Counted from the first letter of the stretch, positions 34,082-43,443 are shown. The stretch is DNA of 64,000 nucleotides from Parabacteroides massiliensis (GCF_900155425.1 NZ_LT700191.1:1201198-1265197); one strand, 5' to 3'. Notes: generated by a model from the letters alone, not told the origin. Translations and numbers: made by a program.

Positions 34082-37000
34082 ATGGGAAAGTATAAATTGA
34101 TCAACAACGTGTTGGGCTGGATCGTTTTTGCGATCGCTTCGACCGTCTATTTGATGACTATCGAACCCACTGCCAGTTTCTGGGATTGCGGTGAGTTCAT
34201 TTCTTCGGCTTACAAGCTGGAAGTAGGGCATCCGCCCGGAGCACCGTTCTTTATGTTGACGGCCAACTTGTTCACGCAACTTGCATCCGATCCGTCCACT
34301 GTGGCAAAAATGGTGAATACGATGTCTGCCTTGTTTAGCGGACTGACAATCCTGTTCCTTTTTTGGAGTATCACGCATCTTGCACGCAAGATTATAGTGA
34401 AAGACGGAGAAGAAGCTTCTTTAGGACAGATGATCACCATCATGGGGAGCGGCCTGGTCGGAGCATTGGCTTATACATTCAGCGATACGTTCTGGTTCAG
34501 TGCCGTGGAAGGAGAAGTGTATGCCTATTCGTCACTCTTTACAGCCGTTGTTTTCTGGCTGATCCTGAAGTGGGAAGCTGTTGCCGACAAACCGCATGCA
34601 GATCGCTGGATCGTACTGATCGCCTACCTGATGGGGTTGAGTATCGGCGTCCATTTGCTGAACTTGTTGTGTATTCCGGCTATCGTGCTGGTATATTACT
34701 ATAAGAAATTCCCGGACCCCACGATGAAGGGTACGTTGGTTGCCCTGCTTGTTTCTTTCGCCATCGTCGCTTTGATGATGTATGGCGTCGTACAGGGGTT
34801 GGTCGAGGTTTGCGGCTATTTCGAACTGTTGTTTGTCAATGTCTTAGGCATGCCTTACAATTCCGGAGTATTTGCTTATGTGATCATTGTGGCAGGCGTA
34901 TTGATCTGGTCTATCTGGGAAACCATGCGCGACGAGATCCATCCGACACGCATGAAAATTGCTTTCATCCTGTCGATCGTTTTGATCGGTATTCCGTTTA
35001 TCGGAAGCGGCTACGTTTTGGCGGTCATCCTGACGGCAGCGTTGAGCTTGTACCTGTTCAAAAGCAAGAAGGTGGATATCAAGACGCTGAACACGATCCT
35101 GGTCTGCCTGATGGTAGTCGTCGTGGGCTATTCTTCGTATGCACTGACACTGATCCGTGCAACGGCCGACACGCCAATGAACCAGAACGCGCCGAGCGAT
35201 ATCTTTACGTTGCGTACGTATCTGGCACGTGAACAGTATGGTAAAACCCCGCTCCTCTACGGACAGACCTACGTTTCGGAAGTGCAGCGCGAGAATCAGG
35301 GAGGAAGCTGCGTGCCTGTCACGACAGAGGGCGAACCGACCTGGAGCCGTGTGATCAAGAAGGATAAAAACGAGAAAGACCGCTATTTCGTGTCCCGCAC
35401 CGATCAGGAATACAAATATGTCGACGAACTGAACATGCTGTTCCCACGTATGTACAGTTCCGACCCGCGCCATGTACAGGCCTACAAGGACTGGGCGCAG
35501 GTAAAAGGCCAACCGGTGAAATATAACTATTGCGGAGAGATGAAGAGCGTAATGAAACCGACATTCGCGGAAAACCTGAAGTTCTTCTTCTCTTATCAGC
35601 TGAATTTCATGTATTGGCGCTACTTCATGTGGAACTTCTCCGGCCGTCAGAACGACATTCAGGGTAATGGCGAGGTGCTGAATGGGAACTGGATTACCGG
35701 TATTCCGTTTATCGACGAAGTTCTGGTGGGTCCGCAAGAGGATATGCCATTCGACATCATCAATAATAAAGGGCACAATGTCTACTATATGTTGCCGTTG
35801 CTGTTAGGTATTTTAGGTTTGCTCTTCCAGGCTTATTCGGGACAGAAAGGAATTCAGAGTTTCTGGGTGACCTTCTTCCTGTTCTTCATGACCGGCCTGG
35901 CTATCGTGCTATATCTGAATCAGACGCCTTACCAGCCACGTGAACGAGACTATGCATATGCCGGATCGTTCTATGCGTTCTGTATCTGGATCGGATTCGG
36001 TGTCGCGGCACTGGCAAAGGGACTGGAGCGATATGCCAAGCTGAATCCTGTCATTGCCGGATCGGTGGCAACCGTATTGTGTCTGTTCGTACCTATCCAG
36101 ATGGCCGGACAAAACTGGGACGACCACGACCGTTCAGGCCGTTATGTCTGCCGCGATTTCGGTTCCAACTATCTGGAATCCTGCGAACCGAACGCGATCA
36201 TCTTCACCAACGGCGATAACGACACATTCCCCTTGTGGTATGCACAGGAGGTAGAAGGTGTCCGTACCGATGTCCGCGTATGTAACACCAGCTACCTGCA
36301 AACAGACTGGTATATCGACCAGATGAAGAAGCAGGCTTACGAGTCCGCTCCGCTACCGATCACTTGGACACGCGACCAATATATACAAGGTACTCGCGAT
36401 GCAGCCTATGTATTCCCGTTGACAAAAGATTCGATCGACCTGAACACCGCCTTGAACTTTGTCCGCAGCGACGACCCGAAATTCAAGAAGATTCCGGGTA
36501 TCAACCAGGAACTGGACTATATCCCGGCCGACAAGCTGTACTACAAAGTCGATTCGGTCGCCGGAGCCAAAATCTTAGGCGGCAAGACAGACGGTATGGT
36601 AGACCGGATGATGATCAACCTTGCCGGAAAGAATGCGCTGGGCAAACAGGAACTGACGATCCTCGACATGTTGCAGACCAACAACTTCGAACGTCCGATG
36701 TACTACGCGATCACGGTCAGCCCGGATCAGTTCGTCAACCTGGACGGCTACTTCGAACAGACAGGTCTCGCTTATCAGGTCGTCCCGAAAAATGCCAACA
36801 AGGCTGTCAATACCGACAAGATGTATGACAACGTGATGAACAAATTCAAATGGGGAGGCGTGGACAAACCAGGCGTCTACATCGACGAAAATGTGATGCG
36901 CATGTGCAAGAGCTACCGTATGATGCTGTTCAACAAGCTGGCAGAAGCATTGGTAAAAGAAGGAAAGAACGACAAGGCATTGAATGTATTGGACAAATGC

Positions 37001-37324
37001 ATGCAGGTGCTTCCGCCGGAAAATGTTCCGCTCGACTATACTGCTCTTTCGACTGGCGAGCTATATTACGTGCTGGGCCAGAAAGAGAAAGCAGAGGAAA
37101 TATTTACAGGTATTGCCGATAACATGATGCGTAACATAAACTGGTATTTCCGCTTGAACCCGATGCAGTTGTCATCCGTAGAAACTGAATTGCTGCAGGA
37201 TATGCAGATTCTGAATCAAGTATTGTTAATCAACAAACATTACAACCCCGAATTCAATAAGAAATACCAAGAAGAGTTTGACAACTACCGTATGGCTTAC
37301 GAATCGGTGGGGCGTAGAGAATAA
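34082..37324 (+). CDS. DUF2723 / GT117-type multi-spanning membrane protein
   Basis: A 1080-aa integral membrane protein of the protein O-mannosyltransferase-like DUF2723 family. The N terminus has the diagnostic SFWDCGEFISSAYKLEVGHPPGAPFF, with the acidic residue typical of GT-C enzymes in the first luminal loop. About ten or more hydrophobic helices run to residue 690. The periplasmic C-terminal part includes ANAIIFTNGDNDTFPLWYAQ and ends with TPR-like helices. The likely role is transfer of sugar from a lipid donor to an exported acceptor; the acceptor is unknown. The polysaccharide deacetylase gene follows after 2 bases, so the two are cotranscribed. Confidence 0.88.
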   Translation: MGKYKLINNVLGWIVFAIASTVYLMTIEPTASFWDCGEFISSAYKLEVGHPPGAPFFMLTANLFTQLASDPSTVAKMVNTMSALFSGLTILFLFWSITHLARKIIVKDGEEASLGQMITIMGSGLVGALAYTFSDTFWFSAVEGEVYAYSSLFTAVVFWLILKWEAVADKPHADRWIVLIAYLMGLSIGVHLLNLLCIPAIVLVYYYKKFPDPTMKGTLVALLVSFAIVALMMYGVVQGLVEVCGYFELLFVNVLGMPYNSGVFAYVIIVAGVLIWSIWETMRDEIHPTRMKIAFILSIVLIGIPFIGSGYVLAVILTAALSLYLFKSKKVDIKTLNTILVCLMVVVVGYSSYALTLIRATADTPMNQNAPSDIFTLRTYLAREQYGKTPLLYGQTYVSEVQRENQGGSCVPVTTEGEPTWSRVIKKDKNEKDRYFVSRTDQEYKYVDELNMLFPRMYSSDPRHVQAYKDWAQVKGQPVKYNYCGEMKSVMKPTFAENLKFFFSYQLNFMYWRYFMWNFSGRQNDIQGNGEVLNGNWITGIPFIDEVLVGPQEDMPFDIINNKGHNVYYMLPLLLGILGLLFQAYSGQKGIQSFWVTFFLFFMTGLAIVLYLNQTPYQPRERDYAYAGSFYAFCIWIGFGVAALAKGLERYAKLNPVIAGSVATVLCLFVPIQMAGQNWDDHDRSGRYVCRDFGSNYLESCEPNAIIFTNGDNDTFPLWYAQEVEGVRTDVRVCNTSYLQTDWYIDQMKKQAYESAPLPITWTRDQYIQGTRDAAYVFPLTKDSIDLNTALNFVRSDDPKFKKIPGINQELDYIPADKLYYKVDSVAGAKILGGKTDGMVDRMMINLAGKNALGKQELTILDMLQTNNFERPMYYAITVSPDQFVNLDGYFEQTGLAYQVVPKNANKAVNTDKMYDNVMNKFKWGGVDKPGVYIDENVMRMCKSYRMMLFNKLAEALVKEGKNDKALNVLDKCMQVLPPENVPLDYTALSTGELYYVLGQKEKAEEIFTGIADNMMRNINWYFRLNPMQLSSVETELLQDMQILNQVLLINKHYNPEFNKKYQEEFDNYRMAYESVGRRE

Positions 37325-37326
37325 AT

Positions 37327-37935
37327 ATGTTTATAGAACAACCGCCCTGGTTTTACAGGGCTCTGTTTCCGGGGGTAACCTGGCGGATTCCGGCCAAGAA
37401 GAAGTGTGTATATCTCACCTTCGACGATGGCCCGATCCCTGAGGTTACCCCTTGGGTATTGGATGTATTAGATAAATATGGTGTGAAGGCGACCTTCTTC
37501 TGTGTCGGGGACAACGTCCGCAAGCATCCGGATATCTACCGGATGGTACTGGAGCGGGGACATCGTGTGGGCAACCATACTTTCAACCATATCCAAGGTA
37601 TCCGCTTCTGGACCAAGAACTATCTGGCGAATGTGGAAAAGGCTGCCGAATATATCAAAAGCAACCTGTTCCGTCCGCCTCACGGACACATGCGTTTCCC
37701 GCAGGTTGTATGGCTCAGGAGACGTTACCGGATCATCATGTGGGACGTAGTAACGCGCGATTATAGTCCGCACATGACGCCGAACGGTGTCTTCAACGTA
37801 GTAAAGAACTATACCCGCAACGGTTCCGTGATCGTCTTCCATGACTCGCTGAAAGCCGAACGCAACATGCGTGAAGCGATGCCCCGGGCCATCGAATGGC
37901 TGCAGGAACAAGGATATGAGTTCAAAGTGTTTTAA
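37327..37935 (+). CDS. Polysaccharide deacetylase family protein (NodB fold)
   Basis: A 202-aa carbohydrate esterase 4-type protein. Motif 1 is YLTFDDGPIPE (about residue 28), motif 2 is GHRVGNHTFNH (about residue 80), motif 3 is RPPHGHMRFP, and the tail has VIVFHDSL. Together these supply the Asp-His-His metal triad. No signal peptide is evident, so location is unclear. It is coupled to the upstream GT117-type gene, suggesting joint action on a surface or cell-wall glycan. Confidence 0.9.
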   Translation: MFIEQPPWFYRALFPGVTWRIPAKKKCVYLTFDDGPIPEVTPWVLDVLDKYGVKATFFCVGDNVRKHPDIYRMVLERGHRVGNHTFNHIQGIRFWTKNYLANVEKAAEYIKSNLFRPPHGHMRFPQVVWLRRRYRIIMWDVVTRDYSPHMTPNGVFNVVKNYTRNGSVIVFHDSLKAERNMREAMPRAIEWLQEQGYEFKVF

Positions 37936-37960
37936 ATAGTATAAAAAAACAGATATGAAT

Positions 37961-38006
37961 AAGAGCCAGGTACGCGGATGACGCGAATGACGCGTACCTG
38001 GCTCTT
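37961..38006. terminator. Perfect 16-bp inverted repeat after the deacetylase gene
   Basis: AAGAGCCAGGTACGCG (37961-37976) and its exact complement (37991-38006) enclose a 14-base loop containing ATGACGCG. There is no T tract directly after it, so an intrinsic terminator is plausible but not typical. Confidence 0.6.
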
Positions 38007-38018
38007 CCTTATATAATA

Positions 38019-38933
38019 ATGTTTTCTGCTGCCGAAATAAAAGAGAAAGCAAAAAAGACCGGCTTCGATGCCTGCGGAATCGCACAAGTGGCGACCGCAG
38101 ACAGCGAAGCCTTGTTTTTTGACAGATGGCTGAAGGAGGGCAACCATGCAGGGATGGCATACATGGAGAACCACCGAGAAATACGGCTTAATCCTGCCGG
38201 GTTGGTGGAAGGGGCCAAGACAGTCATATCCGTGGCATTGAACTATTATCCGGAACAGAAACTTCCACCCGAAGCGCCTCACATCGCTTATTATGCGTAC
38301 GGAAAAGACTACCATTTCGTCATCAAGGAGATGTTGAACGAACTATGGAGTGCAGTAACGGGACAGACAGACACCGGAACCGCCCGCTTTTTCACCGACT
38401 CCGCTCCCATCCTCGAACGCTATTGGGCCTGGAAAGCCGGACTGGGCTGGATCGGGAAGAACACGAACCTGATTATTCCCGGAAAAGGCTCTTTTTTCTT
38501 TTTAGGAGAAATCGTCACCTCCCTCGAAGCAGACCATTATGACATGCCGCAGAAGGATCGTTGCGGCAGTTGCAGCCGTTGCCTGGAGGCCTGCCCGACA
38601 GAGGCGCTGGAAGGTCCCCGCCATCTGAACGCCCGCAAATGCCTTTCCTATCTCACCATCGAGAACCGCGGAGAAATTCCAGCCGAACAAGCAGCCTGCC
38701 TCGGCAACCGCCTTTACGGTTGCGACACCTGCCAGGAAGTCTGCCCGTGGAACCGTTTCGCCCGCCCGACCCGGATAGAGGCATTTCGTCCCGCACCGGC
38801 TTTGTTTTCTCTTCGAAAAGAGGATCTAAAGGGCTTTTCACGTGAAGAATATAATCGTATATTTGCCAAATCGGCGGTTAAAAGAGCCAAATACGAAGGA
38901 TTGATACGGAATATACATAACTTAAAAGATTAG
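38019..38933 (+). CDS. queG: Epoxyqueuosine reductase QueG
   Basis: Cobalamin-dependent iron-sulfur enzyme reducing epoxyqueuosine to queuosine in the tRNA wobble base. The ferredoxin-like motifs CGSCSRCLEACPTEAL and CDTCQEVCPWNRF provide two 4Fe-4S clusters. The N-terminal half has the family segments HAGMAYMENHREIRLNP and FFFLGEIVTSLE, and ARFFTDSAPILERYWAWKAGLGWIGKNTN is also diagnostic in parts. The length of 304 aa is normal for Bacteroidetes. It follows an inverted repeat and precedes the S37 peptidase by four bases. Confidence 0.95.
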   Translation: MFSAAEIKEKAKKTGFDACGIAQVATADSEALFFDRWLKEGNHAGMAYMENHREIRLNPAGLVEGAKTVISVALNYYPEQKLPPEAPHIAYYAYGKDYHFVIKEMLNELWSAVTGQTDTGTARFFTDSAPILERYWAWKAGLGWIGKNTNLIIPGKGSFFFLGEIVTSLEADHYDMPQKDRCGSCSRCLEACPTEALEGPRHLNARKCLSYLTIENRGEIPAEQAACLGNRLYGCDTCQEVCPWNRFARPTRIEAFRPAPALFSLRKEDLKGFSREEYNRIFAKSAVKRAKYEGLIRNIHNLKD

Positions 38934-38937
38934 TACC

Positions 38938-40242
38938 ATGAGAAGGACATTGAAAACCTTATCCCCATGCCTCGTCGCATTCCTGTTGATGCTAACAGTC
39001 GCATTTACTGGTAACGCGCAGGATTTACAAAAGAAATTAGAAGGACTGAAAGGAGTCGGTGGTATCGAGAAGTTGGAATCGGACCATTATGCCGAAAAAT
39101 ATCTGGTGCGCATCACCCAGCCTGTCGACCATAAGAATCCGGCAGCCGGAACATTTACACAGCGTGTGATCGTCGCCCACGTCGGTTTCGACCGCCCGAC
39201 CATATTGGTCACAGAAGGATATGGCGCGGCGTATGCCCTGAGCCCACGTTATCAGGAAGAGCTGTCAAAGTTGCTCGATGCCAATATGGTATTCGTGGAA
39301 TACCGTTATTTTCTCGAATCAACCCCGAACCCCTGCAATTGGGAATACCTGACGGCAGAGAATTCGGCCTACGACCTGCACAACGTCAACCGTACATTCA
39401 AGCAATTGTATGCCAGCAAATGGGTCAGCACCGGCATCAGCAAAGGCGGACAGACCACCTGCCTGTACCGTGCCTGGTTCCCGGACGACGTGGATTTTTC
39501 CGTTCCTTACGTAGCCCCCTTGAACAGAGGCGTGGAGGACGGACGCCACGAACCGTTCCTTCGTAAAGTAGGCACGAAGAAAGATCGCCAAAAGATCGAA
39601 GCTTTCCAGACTGAAATATTGAAACGCAAGGATGAAATCATCCCGATGTTGGAAAAGTTCTGCAAAGACAAAAAGCTGGAATTCCGTATTCCGATGGCCG
39701 AAGTATTGGATTATTGCGTTTTGGAATACCCGTTTGCTCTCTGGCAATGGGGTACGCCGACCAGCGTGATCCCGCCGCTTACATCCGATGCAAAGACTCT
39801 GTTTTACCATTTGGCCGACATCAGCGGCCCCGACTATTTTGCCGAAGACCAACCGAACATATCTTTCTTCGTACAGGCTGCCCGCGAACTGGGCTACTAC
39901 GGTTATGACACGAAACCGTTCAGGAAATACCTGACAATCGACAGCAGCAAAGGATACCTGAACCGCATCATGTTGCCGAAAGAACTGGTCGACAAAGTAG
40001 AATACCGCCCCGAACTCTACCACAAAGTCTATGATTTCCTTCGTGACAACGACCCGAAGATGATTTTTATCTATGGCGAAGTGGACCCGTGGAGCGCCAC
40101 CCGCGTCCCGACTTTCAAAGGCAAGGTAAACGAACAAGTCTACATCCAGCCCGGAGGTAGCCACCGCGCCCGTATCGGCAACATGCCGGAAGACATGAAA
40201 GAAAAGATACTGACGCAAATCAACAAATGGCTGGCGGAATAG
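38938..40242 (+). CDS. S37-type (PS-10) tripeptidyl aminopeptidase-like serine peptidase
   Basis: A 434-aa secreted peptidase (signal peptide ending GNAQD). The nucleophile elbow is GISKGGQ with Ser near residue 167, in the alpha/beta-hydrolase context STGISKGGQTTCLYRAWFP. IYGEVDPWSATR near residue 383 holds a candidate acid, and GGSHRARI near 405 the candidate histidine. This pattern matches Pfam peptidase S37, related to S28. It probably trims N-terminal tripeptides or dipeptides in the periplasm. Close spacing to queG suggests cotranscription with no functional link. Confidence 0.85.
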   Translation: MRRTLKTLSPCLVAFLLMLTVAFTGNAQDLQKKLEGLKGVGGIEKLESDHYAEKYLVRITQPVDHKNPAAGTFTQRVIVAHVGFDRPTILVTEGYGAAYALSPRYQEELSKLLDANMVFVEYRYFLESTPNPCNWEYLTAENSAYDLHNVNRTFKQLYASKWVSTGISKGGQTTCLYRAWFPDDVDFSVPYVAPLNRGVEDGRHEPFLRKVGTKKDRQKIEAFQTEILKRKDEIIPMLEKFCKDKKLEFRIPMAEVLDYCVLEYPFALWQWGTPTSVIPPLTSDAKTLFYHLADISGPDYFAEDQPNISFFVQAARELGYYGYDTKPFRKYLTIDSSKGYLNRIMLPKELVDKVEYRPELYHKVYDFLRDNDPKMIFIYGEVDPWSATRVPTFKGKVNEQVYIQPGGSHRARIGNMPEDMKEKILTQINKWLAE

Positions 40243-40264
40243 GAATATTCCCATACTCATACAA

Positions 40265-40294
40265 TTTAGCTCCATGTGTGGGCATGGAGCTAAA
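40265..40294 (+). terminator. Hairpin after the S37 peptidase
   Basis: A perfect 12-bp stem TTTAGCTCCATG / CATGGAGCTAAA with a 6-base loop, 22 bases after the stop codon. No T run follows. Confidence 0.65.
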
Positions 40295-40334
40295 CTATGC
40301 GTGAGACACAAAAACTAAAATCTCTCCGGCAACA

Positions 40335-40365
40335 TTTGCACATTAACGGATTTTGTTTACCTTTG
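40335..40365 (+). promoter_or_regulatory. tRNA-Leu promoter (TTTG N19 TACCTTTG)
   Basis: TTTG at 40335-40338 and TACCTTTG at 40358-40365 with 19 bases between them: the best full match to the Bacteroidetes consensus in the window. The tRNA starts 11 bases later. Confidence 0.85.
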
Positions 40366-40376
40366 CATCACGCAAT

Positions 40377-40458
40377 GCGCCTGTGGTGTAATTGGTAGCC
40401 ACGCCAGACTTAGGATCTGGTGTCGTGAGACGTGTAGGTTCGAGTCCTATCAGGCGCA
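40377..40458 (+). tRNA. tRNA-Leu (TAG anticodon)
   Basis: A class II tRNA of 82 bases. The acceptor GCGCCTG pairs with CAGGCGC, discriminator A. The anticodon stem CCAGA/TCTGG encloses CTTAGGA, giving TAG (reads CUN leucine codons). A short variable arm TGTCGTGAGACG is followed by the T arm TAGG-TTCGAGT-CCTA. CCA is not encoded. Confidence 0.92.
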
Positions 40459-40467
40459 CATAAAGAG

Positions 40468-40502
40468 GAAAGAGCTTGTTCATAATGGACCGGCTCTTTT
40501 TT
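40468..40502 (+). terminator. Terminator after tRNA-Leu
   Basis: AAAGAGC pairs with GCTCTTT and is followed by a T-rich run. Confidence 0.75.
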
Positions 40503-40519
40503 TATTTGCGGGATGTTTC

Positions 40520-40527
40520 TATCTTTG
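40520..40527 (+). promoter_or_regulatory. Promoter of the metal transporter operon, TATCTTTG
   Basis: Exact TAnnTTTG, 28 bases before the ATG at 40555. No zinc-regulator site is recognisable. Confidence 0.65.
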
Positions 40528-40554
40528 TATCCTTGTCACAATTAAAGTAATAAA

Positions 40555-41454
40555 ATGAAATATACCGGAATATATATCCTGTTGACAGCCCTGTTACTGC
40601 TCACCGCATGCGGCGGAAAGCTGGCGGATGGAAAGGTGGTGACGGTGACGATAGAGCCGCAACGTTTCTTTGCCGAAAAAATCGCAGGAGATAAGTTTGC
40701 CATCCATTGTGTAGTTCCTTCCGGACAGAGCCCGGAAACGTATGATCCGACTCCTAAACAAATGGTGCAGATCGGACAGAGCGAAGCGTATTTGCAAATC
40801 GGTTATATCGGCTTCGAGCTGGTATGGATGCAGAAGATCCGCGAAAACAATCCCGATTTGAAGATATTCGATGTCTCGGAGGGCATGAAGTTTGTAAAAG
40901 AAACGGAAGAAGAAGAACATGAGCATGAAACGGATGACGGACATCATCACCATCATCATGCTGGCGGTATCGACCCGCATATCTGGAGTTCCATCGAAGG
41001 GGCAAAGGTCATTGCATGGAATACGCTAAACGCTTTTATCGAGCTGGATAAGGAGAATACGGAGTATTACTGGAAAAATTACAACGATTTGTTGGCGGAG
41101 ATCGATAAGACGGAAACCGTGATCAAGAGGTTGCTCGATCCGCTGACCGACCGTACTTTTATCATCTATCATCCAGCTTTGACTTATTTTGCCGATGAAT
41201 TCGACCTCGTCCAACTCTGTATCGAGATGGATGGGAAAGAGCCTTCGCCTGCCCAATTGAAACAATTGGTGACGACGGCAAAGGAGCACCATGCGGCAGT
41301 CGTTTTTATCCAACAAGAGTTCGATCAGAAAAATGCCGAACTGATTGCGAAGGAAACTGGCTGCCGGCTCGTGAAAATCAACCCGCTGGATTATCATTGG
41401 AACACAGAACTGATTCAGATTGCAAAGGCATTGGCAGATGGAGAAACTTATTGA
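40555..41454 (+). CDS. znuA: Zinc/manganese ABC transporter substrate-binding lipoprotein
   Basis: Cluster A-I metal-binding protein of 299 aa. The lipobox is LTAC with Cys19. The histidine-rich loop HEHETDDGHHHHHHAGG (about residues 122-138) is typical of zinc-binding ZnuA proteins, and DPHIWSS (His142) belongs to the metal site. Further conserved segments are YHPALTYFADEF and IQQEFDQKNAELIAKETG. The His loop favours zinc over manganese. It overlaps the downstream ATPase gene by 17 bases. The gene symbol is by family and gene context. Confidence 0.9.
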   Translation: MKYTGIYILLTALLLLTACGGKLADGKVVTVTIEPQRFFAEKIAGDKFAIHCVVPSGQSPETYDPTPKQMVQIGQSEAYLQIGYIGFELVWMQKIRENNPDLKIFDVSEGMKFVKETEEEEHEHETDDGHHHHHHAGGIDPHIWSSIEGAKVIAWNTLNAFIELDKENTEYYWKNYNDLLAEIDKTETVIKRLLDPLTDRTFIIYHPALTYFADEFDLVQLCIEMDGKEPSPAQLKQLVTTAKEHHAAVVFIQQEFDQKNAELIAKETGCRLVKINPLDYHWNTELIQIAKALADGETY

Positions 41455-42199
41455 CATAGAACATGTGACGGCTGCCTACGGAAATAAAACCGTATTGCGC
41501 GATATCTCTCTGACCGTCTGGAAAGATGATTTCCTGGGGATTATCGGACCGAACGGAGGAGGAAAGACGACTTTGTTGAAAGTTATACTCGGTTTGTTGC
41601 CGCCCGTTGCCGGTACGATCCGCTTTTATGAGGCCGAACGGCCTGTTCCTTCTCTCCGGATCGGCTATCTTCCTCAGTTGAACAATATAGATAAGAAATT
41701 CCCGATCTCCGTGCGTGAAGTGGTGGCCTCGGGGCTGGCTTCGGAAAAGCGGCTTTTCCGTTCTTACAGTGCGAGCCAGAAGCAGCGCGTGGAGGAAGTG
41801 CTGGAAAAAATGGGGCTGGAAGATTTGGCGAGCCGGGCGATCGGCGAACTGTCCGGCGGACAATTGCAGCGCGTGTTGTTGGGACGTTCCATCGTTTCCC
41901 GTCCGCAAGTGCTGATCCTGGACGAACCGAACTCGTATGTGGACAAGCGTTTCGAATCTCATTTCTATAAACTCTTGGATGAGATTAATAAGGAGAGCGC
42001 GATCATTCTGGTTTCGCACGATATCGGAACTGTATTGGCGATGGTGAAAAACATCGCTTGTGTAAACGAAACATTACATTACCATCCCGGGGCGGATGTG
42101 TCCGAAGAATGGCTGGGTGAGAAATATGCCTGCCCGATAGAACTGATCGGACATGGTGATTTGCCACATCGGGTTTTGAAAAAACACGAACATGAGTAA
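41438..42199 (+). CDS. znuC: Metal ABC transporter ATP-binding protein
   Basis: ATPase of 253 aa that should power metal uptake with the preceding binding protein. The Walker A is GPNGGGKTT (residues 37-45), the signature is LSGGQLQRVLLGRSI, the Walker B is VLILDEPNS, and the switch histidine is in LVSHDIG. I chose the ATG at 41438 (MEKLIDIEHVTAAYG); an earlier TTG-type start adds residues inside znuA. A membrane permease (ZnuB) should complete the system but none is encoded nearby; the next gene is a 66-aa protein. Confidence 0.92.
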   Translation: MEKLIDIEHVTAAYGNKTVLRDISLTVWKDDFLGIIGPNGGGKTTLLKVILGLLPPVAGTIRFYEAERPVPSLRIGYLPQLNNIDKKFPISVREVVASGLASEKRLFRSYSASQKQRVEEVLEKMGLEDLASRAIGELSGGQLQRVLLGRSIVSRPQVLILDEPNSYVDKRFESHFYKLLDEINKESAIILVSHDIGTVLAMVKNIACVNETLHYHPGADVSEEWLGEKYACPIELIGHGDLPHRVLKKHEHE

Positions 42200-42392
42200 C
42201 CTTTGTTTGATAGGCTTGCCGGAGGTCGGATATATCGTCGGTATCGCTGTTCTTCTTTTCGGCATTACCGCAGTGAGGCAGAATCCTTTCATCAGTCGCG
42301 GACAAAAGATTCTTTGGATACTGACTATCATCGTATTGAATTGGATCGGCCTGTTGTTGTATTACTATACCTATTACATTAAGAGGAATTGA
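42192..42392 (+). CDS. Small membrane protein, PLDc_N-like
   Basis: A 66-aa protein with two hydrophobic helices (YIVGIAVLLFGITAV and ILWILTIIVLNWIGLLLYYYTY). The second helix with its aromatic/Tyr tail resembles the phospholipase D N-terminal domain family found in small membrane proteins. It overlaps the ATPase gene by 8 bases and therefore is translated from the same message. It is far too small to be the missing ABC permease. Confidence 0.65.
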   Translation: MSNLCLIGLPEVGYIVGIAVLLFGITAVRQNPFISRGQKILWILTIIVLNWIGLLLYYYTYYIKRN

Positions 42393-42404
42393 TAATTGAC
42401 AATT

Positions 42405-43415
42405 ATGAAGAAGATATTGATTACGGGGGCCAGTGGCTTTATTGGCGGTTTCCTGGTGAAGGAGGCACTTGAGCGGGGATATGAAACCTGGGCGGGTGTG
42501 CGTTCGACAAGCAGCCGTGCTAATTTGCAGGATGAACGGATTCATTTTATCGATCTGAAATATTCCGACCGCGAGTTATTAACCGCCCAATTAAGCGATT
42601 TTGTTCGTGAAAATGGTCCCTGGGATTATGTGATCCATAATGCCGGATTGACAAAGACGCTTGATAAAAGAAACTTTTACCGTATCAATGCTCAGAATAC
42701 GGCTAACCTGATCGAGGCACTTGCCGCATCGGGTTGTAAACCGGAGAAATTCCTCTTGATGAGTAGCCTGAGCAGTTACGGACGTGGGGATGAGAAGACA
42801 TTCCGCCCGATCTCATTGGATGATCCTCAACTGCCCGATACGGCCTATGGGAAGAGTAAATTGGAAGCGGAAAATCATTTGCGGCATCAGTCTTATTTTC
42901 CGTATGTGATCCTGCGTCCGACAGGGGTGTATGGACCGGGCGAGAAAGATTACTTCATAGAGATAAAAAGCATAAAGTCCGGTTTTGATTTTGCAGTCGG
43001 ATTTACGCCCCAACGCATTACTTTTATATATGTGAAAGACTTGGCTACTGTCGCTTTTCTTGCCTTGGAGAATGAAGCTGTCCGAAACCGCCACTATTTT
43101 GTGGCGGATGGTGATGTCTATACGGACGAATCGTTTGCCCGGATGATACAGGAAATCCTGCAGAAGAAACATGTCTTGCATGCTCGTATACCGATGGGGC
43201 TGGTACATGTCGCTTGTCAAGTATCCGAGTGGATAGGGAAACTGCTGAAAAAAAGCATGACTCTGAATACGGATAAATATATAATCCTGAAACAGCGTAA
43301 CTGGATTTGTGATGTTACACCGCTTCAGGAAGAATTGGGCTTTGTCCCGGCTTATCCGTTACATCGTGGTCTGGAAGAAAGCATCGAATGGTATCGGAAG
43401 GAAGGTTGGCTATAG
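42405..43415 (+). CDS. NAD(P)-dependent epimerase/dehydratase (extended SDR)
   Basis: A 336-aa Rossmann-fold enzyme. The nucleotide-binding loop is ITGASGFIGG (residues 5-14), and the active-site tyrosine and lysine are in TAYGKSKLEAE (YxxxK). SSLSSYGRG is the usual serine motif. It most resembles nucleotide-sugar or flavonol-type SDRs; the substrate is unknown. The start is the ATG at 42405; a TTG nine bases earlier also opens the frame. It is 12 bases after the small membrane protein gene, so probably part of the same transcript, though the functional connection is unclear. Confidence 0.83.
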   Translation: MKKILITGASGFIGGFLVKEALERGYETWAGVRSTSSRANLQDERIHFIDLKYSDRELLTAQLSDFVRENGPWDYVIHNAGLTKTLDKRNFYRINAQNTANLIEALAASGCKPEKFLLMSSLSSYGRGDEKTFRPISLDDPQLPDTAYGKSKLEAENHLRHQSYFPYVILRPTGVYGPGEKDYFIEIKSIKSGFDFAVGFTPQRITFIYVKDLATVAFLALENEAVRNRHYFVADGDVYTDESFARMIQEILQKKHVLHARIPMGLVHVACQVSEWIGKLLKKSMTLNTDKYIILKQRNWICDVTPLQEELGFVPAYPLHRGLEESIEWYRKEGWL

Positions 43416-43443
43416 GTCAGCTCCTTTCAAGGCGATCCGTGTT

